DNA from: Dimargaris cristalligena
Taxonomy: Eukaryota > Kickxellomycota > Dimargaritomycetes > Dimargaritales > Dimargaritaceae
NCBI GenBank assembly: GCA_027576995.1
Contig: JANBQC010000130.1
Span: forward strand, 1 to 46,576
Direction: 5' to 3'
DNA length: 46,576 bases
Below are positions 21,285 through 31,131 of this stretch, in pieces (the first letter of the stretch is position 1; each line of letters starts with the position of its first letter). The translations under genes were made by a program, and so were the position numbers. The notes under the pieces were generated by a model that was not told where the DNA came from, searched no databases, and saw nothing but the letters and a program-made list of their open reading frames with translations.

Positions 21285-22973
21285 ATGAAAGTCTGTATTG
21301 CTCCGACCCTTCTGGCCTTTTTTTCCTTCGCTACTCTTGGAAGGGCCACCGAAACACCCGATGAGACGCTAGGAAACCTCATTGAACAGCTGTTACCCTA
21401 CGAACTCCGAGTAGCCATCGGACACCAGCTGTCCATTGGTGATTTTGTCCGAAAAGCCGATTTTATAAACCAGAGCCTGGTCCAGAACCATCTTGCTATC
21501 ACTAATCGAGTAAGTTATTTTCCCCCGTCATCTCGGCCCTCTTTTTGAATCGTACTCGTATTCCCATTCCTAGGGCGAAAATGCCCTGGGCACGCTCCGT
21601 CCTTGTGGCCCATTGGGGCCTTCAATTGTGTAGAGATGCATTTGCCGGCTGTCTAATCAGTGTGTTATTGGGGTTTGCTTGTGGGGGACATTGGATTGTA
21701 TATTACGGATTATAACTGATAGATTAACAAATTATTAGAAGATACATCAATTGCACTCGAAGCGGTGGAAACCTTGGACCAACGAGTCCCAGAGAATTCG
21801 GCTCAACAGATCCTGCAATTTACGGCCGATTTTTATTCCCTAGCCCGCCTCGAGTCCTGGGCTCAGATGATGGGGAGTTTTCTGAGTGAATTCCAGGATA
21901 TTCCTTTAAACCAAGACACCTTGGACGAGTCCTCGATTGACGATGAGAACCCCATGAGCTACCGGCCTATCGAATTTTTCAAGCTGATCAGCGCAAATCG
22001 CCTCGCTCCGATTTTACAAAAGGAAACGTGGAGAGTAGTCAGTGTTCCTGCCTTATCAGCCTTTCAACTAAGACAGCTATTCCCTTTAGTGCCCTATGCC
22101 AATGCTGGCACCATGGTGTATTTGGAGCGGATTTACCGCTCCACCTCAACCCACTTTAGCCTGCTACATGAACCGCAATCCACTATGGATACCCATTTTG
22201 GGACTGCTCTTCGACTAGCCCCCGAGTCGGTGGATGCCCTTCAGCTGGCCCGTACACCAGTGGGGGGATCGATTGAGCTGGCCATTCCCATGATAACCTG
22301 GTACCTCCACCACCGCCAATGGACGACTGAGTTGGATAAGTTCTTCACGGCCCTTCTGCGCTCAGTACCGTCGGAGGCCGGGGGGAACGGCCAACACCGC
22401 ATTAGCCATGTGGCCGGTAGTGTGGCTTACCTTTCTCTAACCCTTGCTGCCATTCGTAAGGACTCGGCAAGGGTGAAAATGCTGAGCGAACTGCTGGTTA
22501 CGGTGGAAATCTTTGATGGTGCTGACCAGCGAGCCAGCCATATTTTTGAAAGTCAAAAACAGCCGTTTATCGAGTGCCTTGCTGCCCGAGATTTGACCGA
22601 TGTCGCCCGATTCCTAGCCAATACCTGGGGAGTGGAAGTCAGCCTGAATAATTACAATGCCGACCGCACCACCTGTTGGTACCAGTATCTTGGTAGTCGC
22701 TGGTTTACACTCACTCCGAAAGGCGAATTGGGAGTTCAGGTGCCGATAAATTTACTTGGAATTACCTTGGAAGCCAACCAGTACATGGATCCTGGTGTTC
22801 AAACCGATTTCCCATCGTTCCAGCCGGTGGAACGGGCGGTAAATGCAATTTATAGGAAAAACAGGACTTTATTCAGTCAGGCCGCGGATTTTGTTAAAGG
22901 GAATTATCGCATAGCATTAACCCTCCTGGTTGGGATGGCTTACTCCCATTGGATAAATCAACGTTTTCTTTGA
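21285..22973 (+). CDS. Secreted helical protein of unknown family (two exons)
   Basis: Predicted 491-residue protein, join(21285..21509, 21723..22973). Exon 1 ends at a GTAAGT donor at 21510 after codon 75. The acceptor is the AG at 21721-21722 (ACTGATAG), which restores the same phase; the intron is 213 nt. Residues 1-20 form a good signal peptide (MKVCIAPTLLAFFSFATLGR), so the product is probably secreted or lumenal. The rest is mostly amphipathic helix with few cysteines, a possible N-glycosylation site (NQS, about residue 62) and a mildly hydrophobic C-terminus (ALTLLVGMAYSHW) that could be a weak membrane anchor. I recognise no domain. Codon choice and uninterrupted length make exon 2 convincing as coding. 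Lineage-specific secreted protein is the safest description. Confidence 0.75.
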
Positions 22974-23648
22974 AAGAACTCGTTTTTGAGTAATGTTGGC
23001 GATTAACGTAGCTAATGAACAATGTTTGTTGTTGTTTTTCTAGAACGGCAAGAGTAATGGGAGGGACGTTTTAGGATGTACAGCATGACTGCGGTAACTA
23101 GCTTGGCGATAAATGATAAATAGCAGGGATCCAATAATTTTATACGACACCGCACACAGGTTGAGTCGGTATAGTGGGCCACTTTTTGTACATACCAAGG
23201 AGGGAACTTGCTATAGTGGATTGTCCGGATACGGAAATGGTCGTCGAAGGCACATGACTAGTGAAGAATATATGATGGTATTAGTGGGAGGAGTGCCAAG
23301 GGACGCGTGGGCGTTCGCCACCCCGGCCCACCTTAATTGCCGTCGTCACCCATTTGCTGACTAATCCACCCCTGATTCGAATTTACAATGGCCTAAGCCT
23401 AATTATCGGAGCATCAATGGGAGAGGGCTCCAGAGATTCGTCACCCATTGGGCTACGGTTTGTTGGAATTAGTGCTGGTGGCTGGATAATAATGGTGCGC
23501 CTGGCACTCAAGAGTCGCTTTTATCACTTTAAGGGTATAAAGCCCCTAAGCCGTCTTCTCGGCTTTTATAAAACCCTAGCCTGCCCACCCGGACCAAAGC
23601 CCGACATAAATAACGGAAACATTATTCCAACCATCTCACTATTTTTTC
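22974..23648. other. Intergenic and promoter of the first CLD1-like gene
   Basis: Short overlapping frames only. The right-hand 120 bp carry promoter-like sequence for the gene at 23649, including TATAAA motifs. Nothing else stands out. Confidence 0.45.
23567..23573 (+). promoter_or_regulatory. TATA box of CLD1-like gene A
   Basis: TATAAAA is found 82 bp upstream of the ATG at 23649, in a C-rich leader. Spacing is right for a transcription start around 23600. Confidence 0.55.
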
Positions 23649-25673
23649 ATGCATCTCGTAGTTCGCTTGTCTCACCTGCCCAAGCCAATTCACCGCTTGT
23701 CCGTCTACTCATCCCTTCAGCCCGTTCGTAGAACGGCACACGCTTCTAAGCTGCGTTTCATTTCGGCTTCGTATTCCCCCCCTGTTTCCAGTGAATATCC
23801 ATTTTCCTCACTCTCAGTGCCCCCTATGGCGTCCCTCGGCGAGTCCCAGCCTAGCGCCGGCTTACCCAAGCTGTCCATGCCCTTCCACCATTACCTTACC
23901 ACATTGCCCGGTCGGTGGCCGTCGACCCATTTTAAGGCCCGGCATGCTGAAGTACAACTTCTATCGAGTCTCCCTATTTTTCGGCCTTCCGAGCCCCTAG
24001 AGGCCTACCTGGCCCAACTCCGCGCGGGGGGGCGTCAGGAGGACCCTGCCTCTTCCACCCCTGGCAAGTGCCCAACAGGTCGCCAACGCCACGCCACGGG
24101 TCTCGTTTCAGGTCTGCTAACCCGTTTATCACCTTTCAAACATGTGAACAAGACCTCCTCGGAGGGTCCCAGTAGTCCAGCCGCCTCGGGCTCCCCTACT
24201 TCTGCTTCCAGCCGCCGGTCTTTCGCCAGTCAAACCACCAGTGAGTTGGAGTCGAACGGCGTTCGAGGCCCCGGACCCCACGGTGACATGGTGGCCCGAT
24301 TGGGTTCTGTCGATATTGGTGACGGCTTATTCGTCCGGACTCTTATGATTGACTCGGACGATGCCGCCACCTTAGAGGAGCGTGCCGATCGCCCCACCTT
24401 GGTAGTAGCCCACGGCTTTGGTACCGGTCTAGGAATTTTCTTCCGCAATTACGAGCACCTCGCCAACCATAGTGGTCGTCGGGTGTTCGGAATCGACTGG
24501 CTGGGTATGGGCCTAAGTGCTCGCCCCACTCACCTACCCTGGCATAAACAACGCGAAACTCCCGCTAATGCTGCCACCGAAGAGCCAGTGCATTGGGGAA
24601 CCGACGAAGGTTCGGCCGCCCAGGTCCGTGAGACCGAAGAGTTCTTTGTGGATTCTCTGGAACGCTGGCGGGAAGCCATGGGCATTTCTAAAATGGTCCT
24701 ATTGGGCCATAGTTTCGGCGGTTACATGACAGCACTCTATGCCCTGCGCTACCCCGAGCGGGTCGAAAAACTCATCTTGGCCTCGCCCATGGGCGTGCCC
24801 GAAATTCCCGAGGGGTTCCTTCCCTGGGTGGACGAACTTATGAAAGGCAGCGGCGCCGACGCCCTCCCAGATTTCGGCCCCACCCGCCCCAAGGCCTCCA
24901 CTTGGTTACCGGGGTCGGAAGTGCCACTGGTTCAGCCCAACACGGGCCCTGCGGATGAACAAGCCCGCCCACTGCCGCCACCGGAAGTACAGGCCGCCAT
25001 TGCAAAACAAACGCAGGAGTATACAGGGATCGACCTCACGGCTGACACCCAGCTGGATTCAAATCCCGATGTGAATACTCCCCTGGTCAACGATACGGAC
25101 GTGGACGATGCCACCGCCGAATCCCCTTCCCCGCCGGCGAAGCCCGCCGGCCCAAAACCTTTGTTTGGGAGCCGCCAGTTTATGTTCAAACTGGTGGCCT
25201 ATTGCTGGCGTTCCCAGTCCTCCCCGCAATGGTTTGTGCGCAATTCAGGCCCACTGGGCTCTTACCTAGTGAACCAGTACATCAGTCGTTATGAATATCT
25301 GGCTAAACCGGAACGCACCGCCCTCTCGGACTACTTGTACCACTTGGCTACCCGTCCCGGATCGGGCGAGTATTCCATCACCATCCTGACCCACCCGTTT
25401 GTGATCGCCCGAAACCCCCTTGCGAGTCGCCTCCACGATCTGAAAGTGCCTACCGTTTTTATGTACGGTGAAACGGACTGGATGGACTACCGGGGGGCTG
25501 AGGCAGCAGCCGCTCGGATGCGAGTCCCCACGAAAATCGTTCATATTGGCGACGCAGGCCATAATCTCATGGTGGAAAACCCCGAGGACTTTAATGCTTT
25601 CCTGATTCAGGAGATGAAGGAGGGTCCACACCTTAGCGGCCAAGAAACCCCAACTGAAATTAATGGGGAATAG
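23649..25673 (+). CDS. CLD1/ABHD5-like alpha/beta hydrolase A, probably mitochondrial
   Basis: Intronless 674-residue member of the ABHD4/ABHD5/CLD1/ICT1 group, whose fungal members deacylate cardiolipin and other phospholipids. Residues 1-45 are rich in Arg, Lys, Ser and hydrophobics and have no acidic residue, a typical mitochondrial presequence as in yeast Cld1. The hydrolase core has the oxyanion segment HGFGTGLGIFFRNYEHL, the nucleophile elbow LLGHSFGGYM (Ser355), the group-typical segment around SPQWFVRNSGPLG, and FMYGETDWMDYRGAEAA bearing the likely catalytic Asp. His638 is in HNLMVENPEDFNAF. The HX4D box of the family reads HX4E here (Glu643). A Pro/Ala/Asp-rich insertion lies in the lid region (about 430-510). 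A diverged paralogue sits 8 kb downstream on the same strand. Substrate is inferred from the family, not seen. Confidence 0.9.
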   Translation: MHLVVRLSHLPKPIHRLSVYSSLQPVRRTAHASKLRFISASYSPPVSSEYPFSSLSVPPMASLGESQPSAGLPKLSMPFHHYLTTLPGRWPSTHFKARHAEVQLLSSLPIFRPSEPLEAYLAQLRAGGRQEDPASSTPGKCPTGRQRHATGLVSGLLTRLSPFKHVNKTSSEGPSSPAASGSPTSASSRRSFASQTTSELESNGVRGPGPHGDMVARLGSVDIGDGLFVRTLMIDSDDAATLEERADRPTLVVAHGFGTGLGIFFRNYEHLANHSGRRVFGIDWLGMGLSARPTHLPWHKQRETPANAATEEPVHWGTDEGSAAQVRETEEFFVDSLERWREAMGISKMVLLGHSFGGYMTALYALRYPERVEKLILASPMGVPEIPEGFLPWVDELMKGSGADALPDFGPTRPKASTWLPGSEVPLVQPNTGPADEQARPLPPPEVQAAIAKQTQEYTGIDLTADTQLDSNPDVNTPLVNDTDVDDATAESPSPPAKPAGPKPLFGSRQFMFKLVAYCWRSQSSPQWFVRNSGPLGSYLVNQYISRYEYLAKPERTALSDYLYHLATRPGSGEYSITILTHPFVIARNPLASRLHDLKVPTVFMYGETDWMDYRGAEAAAARMRVPTKIVHIGDAGHNLMVENPEDFNAFLIQEMKEGPHLSGQETPTEINGE

Positions 25674-26098
25674 ACATTTTGCATGTTCTCCGTGTATTCC
25701 TTAATCCACGTTTCCATCCTCTCAATTTTATTTTGACTTTTCTTCTGGTATTTTGCATTACCACGGAATAGGGTAGAGTTGGAAAATGAGTGAGCGTCGG
25801 TTATTGTAATTATATTTTCTTTTTATTATTGTTTGTATGCTGTATGCTGCAGGATGCCTTTGTTGACATTGCTATAACGCTCAATCCCCGCCGAACAGTA
25901 CTGCTATTTTCATTTAGGAAACCGCTCTGTTTATTTAGAAGTGAATGATTATTTGTTTTAGTAAAATGAGTATACTAAATATCAATTTAAAATGAACTGT
26001 GAGTCGCCAATGGCATCACAAACGAACGCGGAGCACGGATATCTAGGCCTTCTCCGGTTAAATGGATAAGTCAAGCGGTTTGAATGAGTGAGACTGCT
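25674..26098. other. Intergenic between convergent genes
   Basis: About 425 bp between CLD1-like gene A (plus) and small secreted protein 1 (minus), so it should hold both 3' ends. It is AT-rich and T-tract-rich near 25730-25830. No frame of interest. Confidence 0.5.
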
Positions 26099-26431
26099 TT
26101 AACTACGCCGCTCTTCGTACTTCTGGCGGTTGAAATAGGGATAGTTTTTGAGGGAAGACCACCATGAGGATATCGGCGGCTGGGTCGTGGATCGGATATT
26201 GTCGCTATTCCCTGGCGTCTTCTTTAAGGCCTCGCCGGTTCGGGGGGTGCTTATGGGAGAGTTGCGATGATCAAGTTCGTTTTTCATGTACATGGCCGTA
26301 TGCATCATCGAGCGCCTGTTCAGCCGAGGGTTAGTTGCCGAGGTCCCCTGGTTCGCGGACGCGGCCATGGCGGGGATGTTGAAAGCAACGAGGCCCAAAA
26401 GAATCAATGGGAGCGCAATTGTTCGCACCAT
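26099..26431 (-). CDS. Small secreted protein 1, dibasic-processed family
   Basis: 110-residue protein. The ATG at 26431 has a strong context (ACCATGG) and opens directly into a signal peptide (MVRTIALPLILLGLVAFNIPAMA). An upstream in-frame ATG at 26518 would bury that signal behind 29 residues and is less likely. After a short spacer comes TNPRLNRR followed by SMMHTAMYMKNELDHRN; the RR at 39-40 fits cleavage by a Kex2-type protease, leaving a mature peptide of about 70 residues. The tail carries PPISSWWSSLKNYPYF and a charged end, and there is no cysteine. The gene at 30500-30832 encodes a clear paralogue of identical length, with the motif TNPxLxxRSMxxxxxYxKN and a matching P-[IV]-S-[SA]-W...YP segment. 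Function unknown; effector, signalling peptide or defence peptide are all open. Confidence 0.75.
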   Translation of the reverse strand: MVRTIALPLILLGLVAFNIPAMAASANQGTSATNPRLNRRSMMHTAMYMKNELDHRNSPISTPRTGEALKKTPGNSDNIRSTTQPPISSWWSSLKNYPYFNRQKYEERRS

Positions 26432-27381
26432 GGTAAATTCAGGATTTGGCAATGGAAGTAAGCAGGGGAGGGGAAGGCCAAAATGAAACTTCGATAAAAA
26501 GAACGGTAGGCAATGCAATACACGGGCTACTGTCGAGTAGTCTTTAGTTTAACCAGAGTGATTGAGGGTGAGTTTGGAGGGGATATATCTCAGTATAGGT
26601 ATACTAGTCGTGCCTTTTATATAAACTAGACAGCTGTTTCGCTGGGACACCTCTCATCTAGGCAGAGTATCCATCCCCTTGACCATGTGTTCATTCACCT
26701 AGATGAGTTTGGTACTCATATTGTTTAAAGGGTGAGACCACTACGAATATACTGTGTATTTGGGGGCGCTGCCCGTAATATTGGATATAAACTTAGCGAA
26801 GGTATAATGTAGTTGGGAGTATAAATATCCATTGACCCTTGTCGACTCCCTCGTACCACTCTCCCTGTACTCCCCAACCCACCCTGGGCCTTCCCTTTTC
26901 CCTTCTCGATTATTATTCTTGGAATTGCAGCATGTGGAGCTACGAATAGCTTAGTAAAGAATGAAGCCGACATGGCCATGGTCATATTCTTTCTTTTCTC
27001 CCCTTTATATACAAATGTGGACTGATGAAAGGGGGACGTTGAAGAACCCTGCTCAGTCTTCTATTCTTGAACTCATGGAGGCTATGTTCAGGCGGACCAT
27101 CATGACAATGCTCTGCGGGCCCCCCTCCCTCTGTCCAAATTAGGCATCTGGAATTCCAACACATGTGAGGGTCTCACGGCTGTAACCATTACCACTGGTG
27201 ATAAAAGCCACAGATTTCCTTTTATGTATTGGCAGAAGGTCGATTGAATTAAAGGGATTTAGTCCCAGCCATTGATAGCAGCATGTAGCTGAGGAGGGGA
27301 GGGGATATCGTGCTGTACCCCCTACAGTAGAAATGTAGCAAAAAATACTAATATAAGACTAGTGGAAAATACAAATCCCCG
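26432..27381. other. Intergenic, upstream of small secreted protein 1
   Basis: Contains the promoter of the secreted-protein gene and short frames only. An 86-codon minus-strand frame (26725-26985) has no signal peptide or family match, and the TATA-like sequence at 27001-27011 is too close to its ATG to serve as its core promoter. CpG dinucleotides are still present but become rare toward 27,300. Confidence 0.4.
26614..26623 (-). promoter_or_regulatory. TATA box of small secreted protein 1
   Basis: Read on the minus strand this is TATATAAAAG, about 180 bp upstream of the ATG at 26431. The match to the TATA consensus is strong and suggests a leader of about 150 nt. Confidence 0.5.
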
Positions 27382-29161
27382 ACATACCAGTTGCAATAAT
27401 AGACCCTAGCTAGTGGTTGATTCAGCATTTGCAATGATATTCAAAAATCTGGAGAGTCCCTTTTTAGGGCTGATCAATTAAGTACCATGACTAACACAAG
27501 TGAAGATTTGCCCACATGGCTACAATATCTATTAGTGTTAAAATTAGGCAAATATCTAGCTCTTTTTTATCACTGTCAGCCCTCCTAATCTGACTTAACC
27601 CAGACCTAATGATTGCCTGTTCCATTCTGGCCTTATAAAGCCATATTGACCCTCCCATAGTCACCCCCAGTACTATGGGGCATCCTTTATTATATAACCC
27701 CACCCATTTGACCCCAACACTAGCACCCTAAACACTCAACTTGCTGATCCAAGACTTTTCCAGTTCCCATGAGAGTCTTCCCAATGCAAATTCATCTGGT
27801 TGGATTCTTTACTTCTATACCTTAGTCTTAGTAGTATTCCCTTAGGACCTCCCTCTGGAGCTGTCCCTATGTATATATAACCAGGCCCCCACTGGGGCTG
27901 GTTCCATGCCTTAGCTTATTCTTATCCCCCAGTTTACCTCAAAAAACTCTATATGCTTATTCCCCTTGTACTGACTAGTAAGTGTACCTACTGCATATCC
28001 CTGATATTAACCTACATCTATCCTTTATTGGTTAGTACTATGCCCCCATCCTAGCACTAGTAGCCCACTTGGCTGAGCCTAAGCCCCACCTACTGTTAGA
28101 AGCCTATCCTTGGAACTCTTGATGGACTAAGAGTGGTTAACCCAGGTAACAATCACATAGAGCAGTCACAAATATCCGAGATGATTGGGCCAATTTATCT
28201 TACTTTTAACTATTGACTCATCAGACCTATGACTGTACAAGCCTCCTCTTTTGTTTCCATATTCCCTTGCACTAAATAGTAGGCTATATGGCACATCCCA
28301 TTCTATCATTAAGAGGGAGGTCTTACTTTGGTAGCTATCCATTTCATGATTAGAGCTCCCAAAGACAGGTTTATTAAGTGTAGGTTGTAAAACAAAAAAT
28401 AGACTGTTGCTCCAATAGTATTCCTGCCAGTTGGCCATACTCAAATCCATGGGTGATATAGTAGTGTGATAATAATAATAGCATAGGGATACAAAGCAGT
28501 GCTAACTATATCAGCAACTTACTAGTTTTTATCAAATATAGACAATATCACCCTGTAATTATACTACCTGGGATGTCCAGCCTATTGCTAGTAGCCTTTG
28601 GAATTTATAAGGAGGCAGTGGCCTCCTTATCAGTACAGCCTAAAGTTGTGGTGGCCAGCTCCCTGGTGGCAGAAGATGGGAGGTTTGCAGAGTTGGATAA
28701 GACTGGGGCAGAGTTGGGTGCTGTCATAGCAGGATTTTGGAGGGGTGAATGATCAGTAAAATAAATGGAGGATGGGGATATAAACAAGGGGTGCAAAAGT
28801 TTATTGAAAGATAATAAAGAACAGTAATGTTAATAATAATAAATCAATAGAAAAAGGCATAGTAGAGTTTAAGGAATAAAAAATCAGTTCAAATAAAACA
28901 AATAGTGATTGTTCTTCTCTTAAAAAATAAGCAAGAATTTACTGGTTACTTATGTAACTATTTTGTGGGCCTTAGAGGCTGCTGGGTGTAAAGAAAAGGA
29001 TGTAGAAAATAATCAGCAAATGGAGTAAAATGGAAGGGAAAAGAATCCACCAAGAAATAAGTCAGACTTTTTAATGTAAACTATATGTGTAAAATTTAAT
29101 AAGATTTTTGGTATTCTTAGTATATGCCACAGTCTAGGTGGCAGTTTTAATGGGAAAGTGG
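27382..29161. mobile_element. CpG-depleted decayed repeat (probable transposon relic)
   Basis: Reading line by line I find one CpG (28177-28178) in about 1,780 bp, although the segment has plenty of C and G, and CpG is common in the genes and in the 15-21 kb region. Such loss is the usual mark of long-term cytosine methylation of a silenced repeat. On the minus strand it holds short broken frames, e.g. 28166-28450 and a Ser/Thr/Ala-rich one with an ATG near 28730 that stops at 28605, followed by A/T-rich leader-like DNA. I recognise no transposase, reverse transcriptase, LTR pair or target-site duplication, so the class is unknown and the ends are set only by the CpG change. Confidence 0.4.
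28607..28630. repeat. Perfect 10-bp inverted repeat with 4-nt loop
   Basis: Left arm ATAAGGAGGC (28607-28616), loop AGTG, right arm GCCTCCTTAT (28621-28630). It lies inside the CpG-depleted segment, at the stop of a minus-strand frame. It could form a cruciform or RNA hairpin. Confidence 0.8.
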
Positions 29162-30499
29162 CGGGAATGATACTGCTGTTATATATTGTGGTATATTCCG
29201 CCCTTTGATAACAAAGACTGGCCATCCATAGTCTGGGGTTAAGTGCCGACCTCCAGATGGCACTACATATTCCCTACCTCCCCCTCTACCCACCCCCAAT
29301 TTTTTTGGGATAATAAATACTCTTTTATACTATAATTGGCCCCCCTTTATTTTTTACATTACTCAGTATAGAACTAAAAACCAATTATGTGTCATTAAAA
29401 CAAAGCAATTTGTTGCCTATGACAACAAACCATGTAAGGTATGTTCTAGAGTTACTATAGGACCTGTGCAGAAAAAAAAACACATAAAATTGAGCCACCC
29501 AGCCCCCCGCTTTCTACCCCAGTTAGTTTAACTACACCTTAGTTGTACTTGCCGGTCTAGCCTAAATTTTGACACTGATTACAATTTCCTAAGGAGTTTA
29601 ATTGGATGGGTTGGCCACACCACAATTGATGAATAGTTCTATCGGACTTTCAGGAACAATCTTGCCTGACACTATAAACTATAGCCCGCCATCCCAAATG
29701 GAGGTATTATTTTACACCCAAGGAGGATCTGGATCAAGGTTCATCAAATAATTCCAGACACCCCTCCAAAGAAAACCATTGTGAATGAACAGTCTGCCAA
29801 ATACCAGACACGTCATACATCCATAGGCCCCACTATTACATCTTATGAAGTAGTGATGTAAATGGTTGTGTGTGGGTTTGTTCAAGTTGATCAGCAGGAC
29901 ATTGGTTGTAAACAATCAGATTGATATCTCCTGTGTTTCAACATTAGGTGTTTTATTGGGGTGACATCTGATGAAGTTATCTGGGATTTCAAATATAGAT
30001 AAAGCAGGAGAGACAATAGAAAATGTATCAAGCATCATGGACTATCAACTTCGGAAATAAATGACAATATCCTATAGGAGTGAACTTATCCTGGGTGGTA
30101 TTCCCGTTAAACTCCAATATACCACCGAGGCCTGAGGGGTTACTATTAATAGTGGAGGTTCGTAATGTCGGTACCTATTTGATGATTATAGCCGATACGC
30201 CTCAAGTTAAGTTCGGAATATTCCCTCGGTATTCTAGTATCAATTAGCGCTATACGATTCAATTCGTGTGTAGGGAAGTTTGTCGAACCTGGAAAGCGAT
30301 GGCGAGCAAAATATTAATGATTACTAAAAAAAACCACAATCCGAAATATATTTATGAGGTAGGGCCCGTATGGAACTAAGCCAGTGTATATGAAGTAATT
30401 TCCAGGATACATATTATATATATATAAAAATCTTCCGGCGTGGAAGGTTTGGGCAAAAACCCTATTCCCTTCTTCACCTCCTCCAGCCCTGAATACGGT
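29162..30499. other. AT-rich intergenic DNA left of small secreted protein 2
   Basis: CpG remains sparse up to about 29,600 and then returns to normal, so the decayed repeat may extend that far. No frame above 70 codons has any support. A TATATATATAAAAA stretch lies at about 30,416-30,430. Confidence 0.4.
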
Positions 30500-30832
30500 C
30501 TAAATACGGCATCCCCTGCGCCTGGGATGGAACAGGGAAGGGTAACAGCTAAAAATCGCCCGCCACGCCGAAACTGGTTTGGCTTGTATCTGAGCAGGAC
30601 TACCGTGAGCCGGGCTCTCCATTGGAATCCGTTCGACCAGATTGGCCGCAGTGGTGGTTTCGGGTGTATCGCGATTGTTCTTAAGATACAAGAGTACGTT
30701 AAGCATGGATCGCTTATCCAAGTGGGGATTGGTGTCTACCCCATGTCGGCCGGTCGGCAAAGGAACGGCATAGTCGCCGAAGGTAATGACGATACATCCG
30801 ATGAATAAGGCTAAATTTACCAAGCGAACCAT
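30500..30832 (-). CDS. Small secreted protein 2, paralogue of the 26 kb gene
   Basis: 110-residue protein, exactly the length of small secreted protein 1. The ATG at 30832 starts MVRLVNLALFIGCIVITF, a hydrophobic signal sequence; an in-frame ATG 12 codons upstream would mask it. The dibasic KR at residues 40-41 in TNPHLDKR precedes SMLNVLLYLKNNRD, matching the paralogue's core almost position for position. The tail has KPVSAWRAIFSCYPSLF and a basic end with two cysteines (96 and 108) that the other copy lacks. Conservation is concentrated just after the dibasic site and in the Trp/Tyr-Pro segment, as expected for a processed secreted peptide. It lies 2.7 kb from, and divergent to, CLD1-like gene B. 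No known family recognised. Confidence 0.72.
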   Translation of the reverse strand: MVRLVNLALFIGCIVITFGDYAVPLPTGRHGVDTNPHLDKRSMLNVLLYLKNNRDTPETTTAANLVERIPMESPAHGSPAQIQAKPVSAWRAIFSCYPSLFHPRRRGCRI

Positions 30833-31081
30833 TATGGAAAGACTAGATGCGAATGGGTGTATGATCAAAAATACTTGAGTACCAATTATTAATAGTATAT
30901 AAAATATGGTAGTGAATGATTAATTAGCGGAAGCTATTAAGAGGTGGTGCCATCGGGTGTGGTAGTAAATCCACTCGTTTCGAAGGAATCGATAGCAACG
31001 GTACATATCAGAGTCGGGATTCTGGCCCACAGCTGCTTAAATACAGCTAGCCACTGCTCGTTCCCTTCCCAGTACTACCGG

Positions 31082-31131
31082 TTGCAGCAGCCGTCTACTT
31101 ATTGCACGCGGTTAAGGACGGGCTGCTGCAA
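31082..31131. repeat. Imperfect 14-bp inverted repeat with 21-nt loop
   Basis: The left arm (31082-31095, TTGCAGCAGCCGTC) pairs with the right arm (31117-31131, GACGGGCTGCTGCAA) with a single bulged base. The stem is GC-rich in an AT-rich setting and would be a stable hairpin in DNA or RNA. Confidence 0.8.

Noticed and set aside
26725..26985. 86-codon minus-strand frame near the secreted-protein gene
   Set aside because: No signal peptide or similarity to the secreted pair, and the TATA-like sequence is only about 16 bp from the ATG.
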